A DNA stretch of 64,000 nucleotides, from the NCBI RefSeq assembly GCF_035975855.1, contig NZ_CP109055.1, positions 7,006,001-7,070,000 of the forward strand. The letters run 5' to 3'. This DNA comes from Streptomyces sp. NBC_01304 (GTDB lineage: Bacteria; Actinomycetota; Actinomycetes; Streptomycetales; Streptomycetaceae). The position numbers and the translations under genes were made by a program. The notes beneath the pieces were generated by a model. It saw only the letters and a program-made list of their open reading frames with translations, did not search any database and had not been told where the DNA came from. Of this stretch, positions 16,345 through 25,084 are shown in pieces. The stretch's first letter is position 1. Every line of letters begins with the position of its first letter.

Positions 16345-18246
16345 TCAGTTGCCGAGCCAGGTGACGTCGCCGTCGCCCGGCAGGTCTCCGGACGGCCCCT
16401 GGTAGTTTCCCCGCGCCTCGCCGATCCTTCCGGCATTCCTGGCGAGGTTCTTCTTCCCGCTGATGCCGACATCCGGCTCCAGGCTCCACGAGATGTCGTT
16501 CTGCGCGTTCGGGTAGCGGCCCACGATCCGCGCGCACTCGGCGCCCGAAATGCACGGCTGGCGCTCGGAGTAGACACCGGTCACCTCGTCGGGCGAGATG
16601 CCGTTGTCCTTCAGGTACTGGTCGAGGACCTGCTCCGAGTGGAGTCCCCGGTTGCCCTCGTTGGGTGCCGCGATGTAGCGGGCGTCGGGGCCCTCGCCGA
16701 TGCGGTAGACCGCGATGTTGCGGGTGCTGGGGAGGTTGTGTTCCATGCGCAGGCGCATGGAGAGCTGGGACAGCGTGTTGCCGGAGTCGTTGAGGTTGAT
16801 GCGGCCGCAGCGGCGGTTGTTGATCCGTACGATGCCGGATTCGGCTGGGTCTGCGGGGTGTTGGTAGACCGCGAGGACCACGGTCGGGGCGCCGGGGGAT
16901 TCGGTGAGGCTGCCGTCGTTGCCGTGGTACGACGCCGGGCAGGTGACCGGTAGGTCGCGGTCCTTGCCGTCGGGGTCGGGCTTCTTGCCGTCCGGGTCCG
17001 GCTTCTTGCCGTCCGGGAGCTTCTTGCCCGCGTCGTGCGCCCCGTCCGCGATCTTGCGGAGCTTGGTCAGCTTCTGGACGATCTTGGCTTCGCCGAGGCC
17101 CGGGATGAACAGCGAGCCGCCGTTCCACAGGACCTGGCCGATCGACCTGCCGTACTCCCCGTTGCTCCAGGCCTCGCGGGCCTCCGGGGTGACGACGAAG
17201 TCGCCGCCGAGCTTCCAGATCAGGCGCGGGTTGACGGTCACCGCCTGGCCGACGATGCCCAGGTAGTCGCCGTCGTTCCACTTGTCGCGGTAGCCGTCGA
17301 ACTCGGTGGTGACCCAGTCCTTGCCGTAGTCCCACAGGCCGGTGACCGTGTCCTTCACGGTGTCGATGGGGTGGATCACCGAGTTGACGGTGTCCTTGAC
17401 GTCGCCCCAGGCACCGTCCACGACGATGCCCTCGACCGCGCCGACGGTCTGGTCCTTCGCGCAGCCGAAGAAGGCGCCTACGCCGGAGAAGCAGCCCTCG
17501 TCGTCGTTCTCGTCTTCGTCTCCGTTGTCGCTTCCGTCCTTGCTTCCGTCGTCGTTCCCGTTCCCGTTCTCGTCGCCTTCGGTCTCGTCTCCGTCGTTGT
17601 TGCCGGGCTTGTCGCCGCTCTCGTCCGTGGTGGGTGGGGCCGCGCAGCCCATGCCGGTGATGGAACAGACCGCGTTCTGCACGGTGGTGGCGACCTGGGG
17701 GCCGATCCCGAGGGCCAGTACGGCGAGCACGATGCCCGCGATGATCGTGAGCAGCCCCGCGTACTCGGCGGTGGTCTGCCCCTCCTCGCTGTGCCGCCAC
17801 TTCAGCATCCGGGCCGGGCTGAAGCCCCGTGCGCGGCCCCTGCTGCGGCCGGGGTCGCGGGTGTCCGGGGCGCTGCGGAACCAGTCGCGTACGTCCCGTC
17901 GGTGGAGCAGGGCCGCCATCGCGGCCGGGATCAGGAGCTGGGTCAGGCCGCGGCCGCTGCCCGAGCCCATCGTGTTCAGCGCGCCCAGGGTGAGCCAGAT
18001 CTGGACGGCGGCGAGGCCGGCGTACGTGCGCATGCCGCCGCGGCGTGTGCGCAGTGCGAGCCACAGGCCGAGTGTGGTGGGGGCTGCGGCGTACGCGAGT
18101 CTGCCCAGGAGCTGGCCGCTCGGTGGGGCCACGAGGAGTACGCCCAGGGTGGATGCGGCGGTGATCGTGAATGCGGTGGCCAGGAGCAGGCGGAGGTGGG
18201 TCACGCGGTGGGGGAGCGGGTGGGGTGGGGCCTCTGCCTGAGCCAT
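16345..18246 (-). CDS. Polymorphic toxin: membrane/Flp-like export region plus C-terminal nucleic-acid deaminase
   Basis: 633 residues. Four hydrophobic segments lie in the first 115 residues. A class III pilin-like signal follows at 152-182: HSEEG then QTTAEYAGLL and a hydrophobic helix, matching the Flp/Tad rule of Gly, five residues with Glu at +5, then Tyr. After it come a very acidic D/G/N/E linker (205-250), a middle domain, a basic KKPDPDGKKPDPDG linker, and the toxin tip. The tip has H536-S-E538 and PC565...C571, the zinc and catalytic pattern of the deaminase superfamily, probably the XOO_2897-type group. It likely deaminates bases in target nucleic acid. Another start at Met147 (17808), just before the signal, is possible. 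The SUKH-4 gene follows. Confidence 0.8.
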   Translation of the reverse strand: MAQAEAPPHPLPHRVTHLRLLLATAFTITAASTLGVLLVAPPSGQLLGRLAYAAAPTTLGLWLALRTRRGGMRTYAGLAAVQIWLTLGALNTMGSGSGRGLTQLLIPAAMAALLHRRDVRDWFRSAPDTRDPGRSRGRARGFSPARMLKWRHSEEGQTTAEYAGLLTIIAGIVLAVLALGIGPQVATTVQNAVCSITGMGCAAPPTTDESGDKPGNNDGDETEGDENGNGNDDGSKDGSDNGDEDENDDEGCFSGVGAFFGCAKDQTVGAVEGIVVDGAWGDVKDTVNSVIHPIDTVKDTVTGLWDYGKDWVTTEFDGYRDKWNDGDYLGIVGQAVTVNPRLIWKLGGDFVVTPEAREAWSNGEYGRSIGQVLWNGGSLFIPGLGEAKIVQKLTKLRKIADGAHDAGKKLPDGKKPDPDGKKPDPDGKDRDLPVTCPASYHGNDGSLTESPGAPTVVLAVYQHPADPAESGIVRINNRRCGRINLNDSGNTLSQLSMRLRMEHNLPSTRNIAVYRIGEGPDARYIAAPNEGNRGLHSEQVLDQYLKDNGISPDEVTGVYSERQPCISGAECARIVGRYPNAQNDISWSLEPDVGISGKKNLARNAGRIGEARGNYQGPSGDLPGDGDVTWLGN

Positions 18247-18390
18247 GGGCTCAAGTTAGGTATGTCCGTGTGGCTGGGCACGGGTCCATGGGCCCAAGGG
18301 GAGGCCCAACTCCGGGTGGAGGTGGGTCTGTTCGGGCCCAGGTCGCGAGGCTCTGCCCCGGGCCCCGGTCCTGGCCGGACGGGCTGATTT

Positions 18391-18535
18391 TGCCCCTCCC
18401 CGCCCCTTCCCTAAATCCTGCGGAGCTTTCCGCCCTCCGGGCGGTGTCCTCAAACGCCGGACGGGCTAGAGAGATGCCGGACGGGCTAGAGAGATGCCGG
18501 ACGGGCTAGAGAGATGCCGGACGGGCTAGAGAGCT
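18391..18535. repeat. Truncated copy of the dispersed hairpin repeat with four 20-base tandem units
   Basis: The left half (18391-18470) has the outer arm CCGCCCCTTCCC, the spacer AAATCCTGCGGAGCT and the inner arm TCCTCAAACGCCGGACGGGC, as in the copies near 33148, 52988 and 62296, but the returning arm is absent. In its place GCCGGACGGGCTAGAGAGAT is repeated at 18456, 18476 and 18496, with a fourth unit at 18516 differing at one base. The last unit contains the stop codon of the minus-strand gene ending at 18526. Confidence 0.8.
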
Positions 18536-19011
18536 GAGGGCGGGCTGAAGAGAGAGCCCAACCTGTCCAGGCTCCGCCGCCCCGACAGCCCCACCCCCAC
18601 CGGTACCAACGCCGCCCGCCCCGGCACCCGTACGCCCCCGGTGAGCGCCACCCGGGTGTCGGGCCCCTCCGCCACCGCCGCGACCCCCACCAGCAGGAAG
18701 CGGCTCTGCAGCCAGCACCAGCCGGGGCGTTGGACGCCTGCCAGGCGGGCGCGGAAGCCGTACTTGCTGTGGGCCACGGCCGTCACCTGCTCGCCGTTCC
18801 TGTGGGTGATCCGTACGCCTCGCATGTCCGGAAGGACGCGGCCCAACTCGCCCTCCAGATCGGCCAGGATCGGCCACACCTGGTCGAAGGGCGCCTCGAT
18901 CAGGCGCTCGCTCACCTGGGCGCCGCGGACGCCCGCCGCGAGCGCGTGCAGGCGGCGTACCGGGTCCAGGTCGGTGGTCGGCCACCGGGTGTTGTCCTGT
19001 TCGTACGTCAT
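18526..19011 (-). CDS. SRPBCC/START-like protein, last gene of the ECF operon
   Basis: 161 residues. The stretch SERLIEAPFDQVWPILADLE is the usual opening of a polyketide-cyclase/SRPBCC helix-grip fold, followed by strands ending near LTGGVRVPGRAALVPVGVG. No membrane segment. The ATG at 19011 overlaps the sigma-factor stop by four bases (ATGA), so the two are co-translated. The fold suggests binding of a hydrophobic ligand; whether it modulates the sigma factor is unknown. The stop falls within a tandem 20-base repeat, so the C-terminal end may have been altered by the repeat. Confidence 0.7.
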   Translation of the reverse strand: MTYEQDNTRWPTTDLDPVRRLHALAAGVRGAQVSERLIEAPFDQVWPILADLEGELGRVLPDMRGVRITHRNGEQVTAVAHSKYGFRARLAGVQRPGWCWLQSRFLLVGVAAVAEGPDTRVALTGGVRVPGRAALVPVGVGLSGRRSLDRLGSLFSPPSAL

Positions 19012-19508
19012 GACGTCCACGCCTTCCGGAAGGTGTCGCGGGCCCGCGAGAGCCGGGACTTGACCGTGCCCACGCGCAGGCCGAGCAGTTCCGCCGCGGC
19101 CCGTTCGTCCAGGCCCTCGATGTCGCGCAGGACCAGGACCGCGCGGTGCTCGGGGGAGAGGCGGTCCAGGACATCCCTGATGTCGGCGGCCAGTTGGGGG
19201 TCGCCGCGCGCGGGCAGCTCGCTCAGGTCGGCCGGGACCGCGCGGGCCGAACGACGGGCGACCCGGACGGCCTCGCGGACCGCGATCGCCCGCACCCAGC
19301 CGTACAGCGCGGCCGGCTGCTTGAGCGAGCGGAGCGCGCGGAACACCGCGGTCAGGGCCTCCTGCGCCGCGTCCGGGCCCTGGTCGAGGGCGATCGGGGC
19401 GCAGATCCGGCCCACGTACGGGGTGAGTTCGTCCAGCAGGGCCGCCATCGCGAGGGTGTCGCCGCGCTGGGCCGCGCGGACCCGCTGGACGGTGGCTTCG
19501 TCAGGCAC
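19008..19508 (-). CDS. ECF-family RNA polymerase sigma factor
   Basis: 166 residues with sigma regions 2 and 4 only. Region 2: ALLDELTPYVGRICAPIALD and AAQEALTAVFRALRS; region 4: LSPEHRAVLVLRDIEGLDER with the helix-turn-helix LLGLRVGTVKSRLSRARDTF. The gene overlaps the upstream membrane-protein gene by eight bases and the downstream SRPBCC gene by four. No recognisable anti-sigma factor with a zinc-binding HxxxCxxC motif is present; the upstream four-TM protein is the only membrane partner. Targets unknown. Confidence 0.88.
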   Translation of the reverse strand: MPDEATVQRVRAAQRGDTLAMAALLDELTPYVGRICAPIALDQGPDAAQEALTAVFRALRSLKQPAALYGWVRAIAVREAVRVARRSARAVPADLSELPARGDPQLAADIRDVLDRLSPEHRAVLVLRDIEGLDERAAAELLGLRVGTVKSRLSRARDTFRKAWTS

Positions 19509-19968
19509 GGAGCGAGTCTTCCAGGGGGACGGAGTCGGTCGCGGGCCGGGACCGCCCCACGCGCAGGGCCGCTGCCGCGAGGGTCAGGCAGAGCGGGGTG
19601 TAGAGGGCCAGGTTCAGCCAGTAGAAGGCGGAGTCCGGGGACTTCGTGACGAGCCAGAGGAGACCGGCTGCCGCGCGTGCGGACAAGCCCAAGGTGACTG
19701 CGCGTACGCCCAGTTGAAGTACGCGCGTGCGGCGCCCGGCCCGGGCCAGGACGATCCCCGACGCCGTGAGCAGGAGCAGGGCGAGCGGGACGAGGACCGG
19801 TGGGGTGAAGGGGGTGTCCAGGCCGAGGACCGCGTACGACAGGGACTTCTCGTCGGCCGCCGGCCAGGTGGAGCCGGTGGCCCAGAACAGGTGCAGCGCG
19901 GCGTCGGCGGCCAGGACCGAGGCGATGAGGGTGGCGGCGCGACGGGCCGTGCGTTCGGCGGTGGGCAT
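19501..19968 (-). CDS. Small four-TM membrane protein (DUF3995-like)
   Basis: 155 residues. Hydrophobic segments: AATLIASVLAADAALHLFWA, VLVPLALLLLTASGIVLARA, a weaker helix around LGVRAVTLGLSARAAAGLLW, and FYWLNLALYTPLCLTLAAAAL. The first helix with HLFWATGSTWP resembles the DUF3995 family. The ATG at 19968 follows GGAGG at good spacing. It is the first gene of the sigma-factor operon and overlaps it by eight bases, so it could be a membrane regulator of the sigma factor; this is inference. On the minus strand upstream, GGAAC (in 20031-20038) is a possible ECF-type -35 element. Confidence 0.7.
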   Translation of the reverse strand: MPTAERTARRAATLIASVLAADAALHLFWATGSTWPAADEKSLSYAVLGLDTPFTPPVLVPLALLLLTASGIVLARAGRRTRVLQLGVRAVTLGLSARAAAGLLWLVTKSPDSAFYWLNLALYTPLCLTLAAAALRVGRSRPATDSVPLEDSLRA

Positions 19969-20207
19969 GGGGGCCTCCAGTGGGCAGCGATGAGGGTGGG
20001 GCAACCTCCAGAGGCGGCGTACGGGCGAAACGTTCCCCGCGTGTGCGGCCAATTTCGCGGGAGCGCTCAGCGGCGGATACCTGCCATGACGGGTTACCGC
20101 CACCCCAGCCCCTGGCGTCCCCCAACCCCCAACCGCGCCAATGGTGTTCGCCAGGAGCCAGAAGCCAGGAGCCAAGAACCCGCACCGCGCGCGCTGAGGG
20201 GTTGGGG

Positions 20208-23200
20208 ATGGGAATGGGGATCGGGATGGGAAGACGTACGAGAACCATGGGGGTGGTGGCGGCCACCGCCGTCGCCCTGCTCGCCACCGGGCTCACGCCC
20301 GCCGGGGCCGACCCGGGGCCGGGCTCGAAGGGCAGGACCGCGCCCACCGCCGCACCCGGCGCGCACACGGTCACACTGCTCAGCGGCGACCGGGTCACCT
20401 ACACCGGGAGCGGGAAGTCCCTGCAGGTCAGCGGGGTCAGGGCGGGCAAGGGGCGGGAGCAGGTCGCGTTCACCCGGGCCCGGCTCGACGACCACGAGTA
20501 CGTCATCCCCGTCGACGCCACGGACGCGCTCGGCGCAGGGCGCCTGGACCGGCAGCTCTTCGATGTGACGGCGCTGGTCGCGCAGGGCCACGACGACGCG
20601 AAGCGCACCACCATCCCGCTCATCGCCACGGAGCGGGCCGAGCTCCAAGGGGCTTCCCGGAAGGGCGAGTTCGAGGAGCTGGGCCTCGCCGCCCGGTCCG
20701 TGCGCAAGACCGAGGCCGCCGAGGTCTGGCAGGGCCTGGTGAAGGAGACTGCGGGCAGCTCACGTACGGCCAGGGCCACCAAGGTGTGGCTGGACGGCAA
20801 GGTCGAGGCGAGTCTCGACAAGAGCGTGCCGATGACCGGCGCGCCCGAGGCGTGGAAGAAGGGCCTCGACGGCAAGGGTGTAAGGGTCGCCGTCCTGGAC
20901 ACCGGGGCTGACACCACCCACCCGGACCTCAAGGGCCGCGTCGTCGCCGAGAAGAACTTCACCTGGGACGAGACGGCCGAGGACTTCAACGGGCACGGCA
21001 CCCATGTCGCGTCGACCGTCGCGGGTGTTGGTCAGGCCTCCGGTGGGCGCTACAAGGGCGTCGCACCCGGCGTCGATCTCCTCAACGGCAAGGTGCTCGA
21101 CGGAGGCGGCTCCGGCTACATCAGCTGGATCCTGGAGGGCATGGAGTGGGCGGCCGCCCAGAAGGCCGACATCGTGTCCATGTCGCTGGGCTCCGGAGAG
21201 CCGAGCGACGGGAGTGACCCGCTGTCCCAGGCCGTGGAGCAACTGTCCGCCGGGGGCGGCCCGTTGTTCGTCGTCGCCGCGGGCAATGAGGGCAAGCCGA
21301 ACACCATCGGCTCCCCGTCCGCTGCGCCCAGCGCCCTGACCGTCGGCTCGATCACCAAGCAGCGCGCCATGTCCGAGTTCTCCTCGCAGGGTCCCGCCCT
21401 CGACGACGGCGGCGTCAAGCCCGAGATCACCGCGCCCGGCAGCGACATCACCGCGGCCCGCGCGAAGGGCACCTTCGAGAGCGTCGCGGTGAGCGAGCAC
21501 TACGCCACCATCAGCGGCACCTCGATGGCCACCCCGCACGTCTCCGGAGCCGCCGCGATCCTCAAGCAGGGCCACCCCGACTGGGATGCGCAGCAGCTCA
21601 AGTCGGCCCTCGTCGGCAGTGCGGACGCGGTGGACGACGCGGGTGTCTACGAGCAGGGCGCGGGCAGCGTCGACGTCCCCGGTGCGCTCCACGCGCGCGT
21701 GCAGGCCACCCCGGCGGCCGTCTCCGCCGAGCTGACCTGGCCGTACGCGAAAGAGGTCACCCGGAAGGTGACGTACCGGAACACCGGCGACAAGAGCGTC
21801 CGCCTCAGCCTCGAAATCGACGGCTACGCGCGCGTGGCGCTCGCTGAGCGCAGGCTCACGATTCCGGCGGGCGGCACCGCGACCGCCACGGTGCGCATCG
21901 ACGGGTCCGCGACCGGGCCGGGCACGCACAGCGCCTGGATCACCGCCCGTGGCTCCGACGGCAGCCGGGTCCGCACCCCCGTCGGCATCGACGCGGAGGC
22001 CAAGACCGCGACCCTGACGCTGGCCGCCCCCGCCAAGCGTCCCGGCGTCGACCGCGCGTACACGAACGTCGTCGTCCAGAACGAGAAGACCGGCGAGTCC
22101 CAGCTGACCGGAGTCACCGAGGGCACCCGTGAACTGCGGCTCCCGGAGGGCACGTACCGGCTGCTCGGGAGCGTCTGGGAGTACGACGACGAGAACGACG
22201 TGCCCGTCTCCGTCGCCACCGTCCAGCTCGCCGAACGCGTCACCCTGACCGGCGACCGCACGGTCACCCCCGACCTGTCCGGCGCGAAGCCGGTCACCCT
22301 CGGTGTCGACGACCCGACGATGCGCATCAGCAGCCAGGGTTCCGCCCAGGGCCTGGTCTCGCAGGTGACGGGCGCACCCACCGGGCTGCTCACGCCGCTG
22401 TTCGACGGGCAGTTCAAGGCGTACGCGGTCGGCAGCGGCAAGATTCCGGGCGTCACCTACTTCGCCGGGGCCAGCTGGGAGCAGCCGTTCCTGCACGCCG
22501 CGACGACCGGACCGGATCCGCTCGACATCCCGATCCGCCCGTACTACTTCGACCGCATCGAGTGGGACCTCAAGGGCCAGGTCGTCGACGTGGGCGACGG
22601 CACGGACCTGGACGGGCGTGAACTCGCCGACCGCATCGTGCTGTTCGAGCCCGGCTACGGCCTTCCCGGCGGCGAGGCCGACCGCCGCTACCGGGCGATC
22701 CTGGCCAAGAAGCCGCAGGTGGTGCTGCTGGGCAAGGGCTGGGTCTCCGCCGAGCCCGACGACCAGGTCCTGGTGGTGCAGGAGCCGGCCCAGACCTTGC
22801 TCCGGGGGCGCCTCGCGGCCGGCCCGGTCACCTTGGAGATCAAGGCCCAGCGCAACGGCGACCGCGCGTACTTCACGTTCCACAGCCACGAGAACGGCGT
22901 CCCCGCGGGCGCCAACTGGGTAGACAGGCGCGCCGACTTGGCGCGCGTGGAGCACAGCGTGCGCACGACCGGATACCCCAATGACGTCAAGGGCCTGTAC
23001 GGCTGGGCGCGCTACGCGGGCCTGAACCTGGTCCAGCAGAACACGGTGGTGCGGGCGCCGCACAAGCTGACCGCGTACTACACGCCCGATGTGCCGTGGA
23101 CGGCCGCGACCTTCGAATACCTGGTGCCCGACGGGGAGCGGGACATGACGCTCGGCGAGCAGTTCACCGAGCCGACCGTGTACCGGCGCGGCAGGACGGT

Positions 23201-23936
23201 CGAGGAGAACTGGCTCACCGGCCCCTTCAACCCGTCCCTGTCCGTGACCGGCTCCGACGGGCGCGCCCAGGCCACCCGCGACGGCGACAAGCTGCGGCTC
23301 GCGCTGCCGATGCTCTCCGACGCGCGCGGTCACCGGTCCGTGGCCACGCCCCAGCTGGAGAGCGGGACGACGGAGTTGCGGACCGCCGGTGGTGAGCTGG
23401 TCGGGCGCAATGACTCCGGCGGGCGGGGCGTGTTCGACGTGCCGGCGCGGAATGCCGCGTACGAGCTGACCTCGACGGTGCGGCGGGAGAGCTCGTCCTG
23501 GGAGCTGGGCACCCAGGTGTCGGACACCTGGCGGTTCCGTTCGGGGCGTACGTCGTCCGAGCGTGCGCTCGGGCTGCTCGACACGCGGTACGACGTTGCC
23601 GGGCTCGACGGGGACAACTCCGTCGGGGTGGGGCGGGCCTTCGAGTTCGGGGTCGGATTCGGGTATCAGGCCGGGGCGCGGGGGGCTGCGGTCGACCGGG
23701 TACGGGTCGAGTACTCCACGGATGACGGGGCGACTTGGGCCTCGGCCAAGGTGCGCAAGGCGGACGGCAGTTGGCGCGTGTCCGTGCCGGGGCTGTCCCA
23801 GGGCTGGGTCTCGCTGAAGGTCACCGGATCCGCGCCCGGGGGCGCCTCGCTCACCGAGACAGTGACTCGGGCCTACAAGGTCGGGTGTCCTTCGGACTGG
23901 TGCGGGTATGCGCCTGAGTGGCCGCACTGGGAGTGA
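20208..23936 (+). CDS. Large secreted S8 subtilisin-like serine protease
   Basis: 1242 residues. A signal peptide is evident (RTRTMGVVAATAVALLATGL then TPAGADPG). A propeptide of about 190 residues precedes the S8 domain. Catalytic triad: Asp231 in VAVLDTGADTTHPDL, His263 in NGHGTHVAS, Ser439 in SGTSMATPHVSG; the oxyanion Asn is in AAGNEGKPN. About 750 residues of beta-rich extension follow, including a Fn3-like region after the catalytic domain, and the end has a Cys pair GCPSDWCGY. Several in-frame ATGs are close together (20208, 20214, 20226); 20208 fits the GAGGGG site best. Large Streptomyces subtilases of this type are extracellular; substrate unknown. A hairpin repeat lies directly after the stop. 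Confidence 0.9.
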   Translation: MGMGIGMGRRTRTMGVVAATAVALLATGLTPAGADPGPGSKGRTAPTAAPGAHTVTLLSGDRVTYTGSGKSLQVSGVRAGKGREQVAFTRARLDDHEYVIPVDATDALGAGRLDRQLFDVTALVAQGHDDAKRTTIPLIATERAELQGASRKGEFEELGLAARSVRKTEAAEVWQGLVKETAGSSRTARATKVWLDGKVEASLDKSVPMTGAPEAWKKGLDGKGVRVAVLDTGADTTHPDLKGRVVAEKNFTWDETAEDFNGHGTHVASTVAGVGQASGGRYKGVAPGVDLLNGKVLDGGGSGYISWILEGMEWAAAQKADIVSMSLGSGEPSDGSDPLSQAVEQLSAGGGPLFVVAAGNEGKPNTIGSPSAAPSALTVGSITKQRAMSEFSSQGPALDDGGVKPEITAPGSDITAARAKGTFESVAVSEHYATISGTSMATPHVSGAAAILKQGHPDWDAQQLKSALVGSADAVDDAGVYEQGAGSVDVPGALHARVQATPAAVSAELTWPYAKEVTRKVTYRNTGDKSVRLSLEIDGYARVALAERRLTIPAGGTATATVRIDGSATGPGTHSAWITARGSDGSRVRTPVGIDAEAKTATLTLAAPAKRPGVDRAYTNVVVQNEKTGESQLTGVTEGTRELRLPEGTYRLLGSVWEYDDENDVPVSVATVQLAERVTLTGDRTVTPDLSGAKPVTLGVDDPTMRISSQGSAQGLVSQVTGAPTGLLTPLFDGQFKAYAVGSGKIPGVTYFAGASWEQPFLHAATTGPDPLDIPIRPYYFDRIEWDLKGQVVDVGDGTDLDGRELADRIVLFEPGYGLPGGEADRRYRAILAKKPQVVLLGKGWVSAEPDDQVLVVQEPAQTLLRGRLAAGPVTLEIKAQRNGDRAYFTFHSHENGVPAGANWVDRRADLARVEHSVRTTGYPNDVKGLYGWARYAGLNLVQQNTVVRAPHKLTAYYTPDVPWTAATFEYLVPDGERDMTLGEQFTEPTVYRRGRTVEENWLTGPFNPSLSVTGSDGRAQATRDGDKLRLALPMLSDARGHRSVATPQLESGTTELRTAGGELVGRNDSGGRGVFDVPARNAAYELTSTVRRESSSWELGTQVSDTWRFRSGRTSSERALGLLDTRYDVAGLDGDNSVGVGRAFEFGVGFGYQAGARGAAVDRVRVEYSTDDGATWASAKVRKADGSWRVSVPGLSQGWVSLKVTGSAPGGASLTETVTRAYKVGCPSDWCGYAPEWPHWE

Positions 23937-23942
23937 GTTCTT

Positions 23943-24101
23943 CCCCCACCCCGCCCCTTCCCGAAAGGCCTGCGGCCGGCTTGGGGCGGGGTGGGACCTT
24001 TGTCCTCAATCGCCGGACGGGCTGGTGAAACCAGCCCGTCCGGCGATTGAGGACAGTCCTTTCAGCCGGCGGCAGCCTTACGGGAAGGGGCGGGGCGGGG
24101 A
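23943..24101. repeat. Dispersed hairpin repeat, complete copy, between convergent genes
   Basis: Outer arms CCCCACCCCGCCCCTTCCCG and CGGGAAGGGGCGGGGCGGGG flank an inner hairpin with perfect 24-base arms (24002-24025 and 24031-24054) around TGAAA. The arm core is CGCCGGACGGGCTGG. It lies between the protease (plus) and csnK (minus) and is likely a bidirectional terminator, although the last codons and stop of csnK lie inside it. Confidence 0.85.
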
Positions 24102-25084
24102 GAAAAATGTTCACGTACGCGCGCGTGCACCTCAGGGTCGGCGCCCAGCCAATCGAGCCCCAGGAGCGCAGCTCCAAGGACAGGACGGGCAACGATCACC
24201 CGAGGCACCGCCTTCGGCGCCCGAGCCGCGAGCAGGGCCCGCACCCGGTCGTCCAGGAGCGCGTGCCGCGCCGCGAGGACACTCCCGCCGAGCAGCACCG
24301 GCACCACCTCGTCAAGGAGATCGAGCCGGCCCAGCGCGACCGAGGCCATCGTCGCGACCTCCTCCGCCTGGCGCGCCACGATCGAACGCGCCACCGCATC
24401 ACCCGCCGCCGCGACGGCGAAGAGCACCGGCGTGAGCTCATGCCGCCGGAGCACGGGGACATGCCCCAGGTGGAGCGCCTCGATGAGCGCGCTCATCGAG
24501 GCGAGCCCGAAGTGCGCCGGCAGGGCGTCCGCCAGGGCCGTGGGCCCGCCCCGGCCGTCCGCCGCGCGGGCCGCGTGCCACAGGGCCTCCTCCGCCAGGC
24601 CCCCGCCGCCGCCCCAGTCCCCGGAGATCCGCCCGACCGCCGGGAAGCGCGCGGTGCGCCCGTCCGGGGTCATGCCCACGCAGTTGATGCCGGCCCCGCA
24701 CACCACCGCGACCCCGCGCGGCTCGTCGCCGAGCTGCAGGCCCGCGCGCAGGATGGCGAAGGTGTCGTTGCGTACGTCGACGGAGCAGCCCCAGCCCCGG
24801 GAACGTACCGCCGTCGTCAACTCCTCCTCCTCGACGGGCAGATCGGCGTTCGCCAGGCAGGCCGAGACATGCTGTACGCCGGTGACGCCCGCCGCGGTGA
24901 AGGCCTCGGTGACCGCTTCGGCGAGGATGTCCATCGCCGCCGTGACGCCCACGAGGGGCGGCTGGAAGCCGCCGCCGCGGGCCGAGCCGACGACGCGTCC
25001 GTCGGCCGCGACGACCGCGACGTCGGTCTTGCTGTTCCCCGCGTCGATGGCGAGCACCGCCGCCTCGCGCGGGTCTTGCGTCAT
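24062..25084 (-). CDS. csnK: BadF/BadG-type sugar kinase (N-acetylglucosamine/glucosamine kinase-like), CsnK
   Basis: 340 residues of the ASKHA kinase fold. Phosphate-1 loop AIDAGNSKTDVAVV at the N-terminus; ACLANADLP and GAGINCVG follow; adenosine-region residues lie in VGRISGDWGGGGGLAEEALW. It probably phosphorylates glucosamine released inside the cell from imported oligosaccharides. The ATG at 25084 overlaps the csnH stop by four bases. Its final codons (SPRPAPSRKAAAG) are encoded by the right arm of the intergenic hairpin repeat, so the native C-terminus has probably been extended by repeat sequence. Last gene of the operon; the name follows the S. lividans csnR-K operon. Confidence 0.82.
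   Translation of the reverse strand: MTQDPREAAVLAIDAGNSKTDVAVVAADGRVVGSARGGGFQPPLVGVTAAMDILAEAVTEAFTAAGVTGVQHVSACLANADLPVEEEELTTAVRSRGWGCSVDVRNDTFAILRAGLQLGDEPRGVAVVCGAGINCVGMTPDGRTARFPAVGRISGDWGGGGGLAEEALWHAARAADGRGGPTALADALPAHFGLASMSALIEALHLGHVPVLRRHELTPVLFAVAAAGDAVARSIVARQAEEVATMASVALGRLDLLDEVVPVLLGGSVLAARHALLDDRVRALLAARAPKAVPRVIVARPVLGAALLGLDWLGADPEVHARVREHFSPRPAPSRKAAAG

Noticed and set aside
15707..18064. 785-codon minus-strand frame over toxin and immunity genes
   Set aside because: It spans both real genes out of frame and encodes Arg/Pro-rich filler; the toxin and SUKH-4 frames hold the recognisable motifs.
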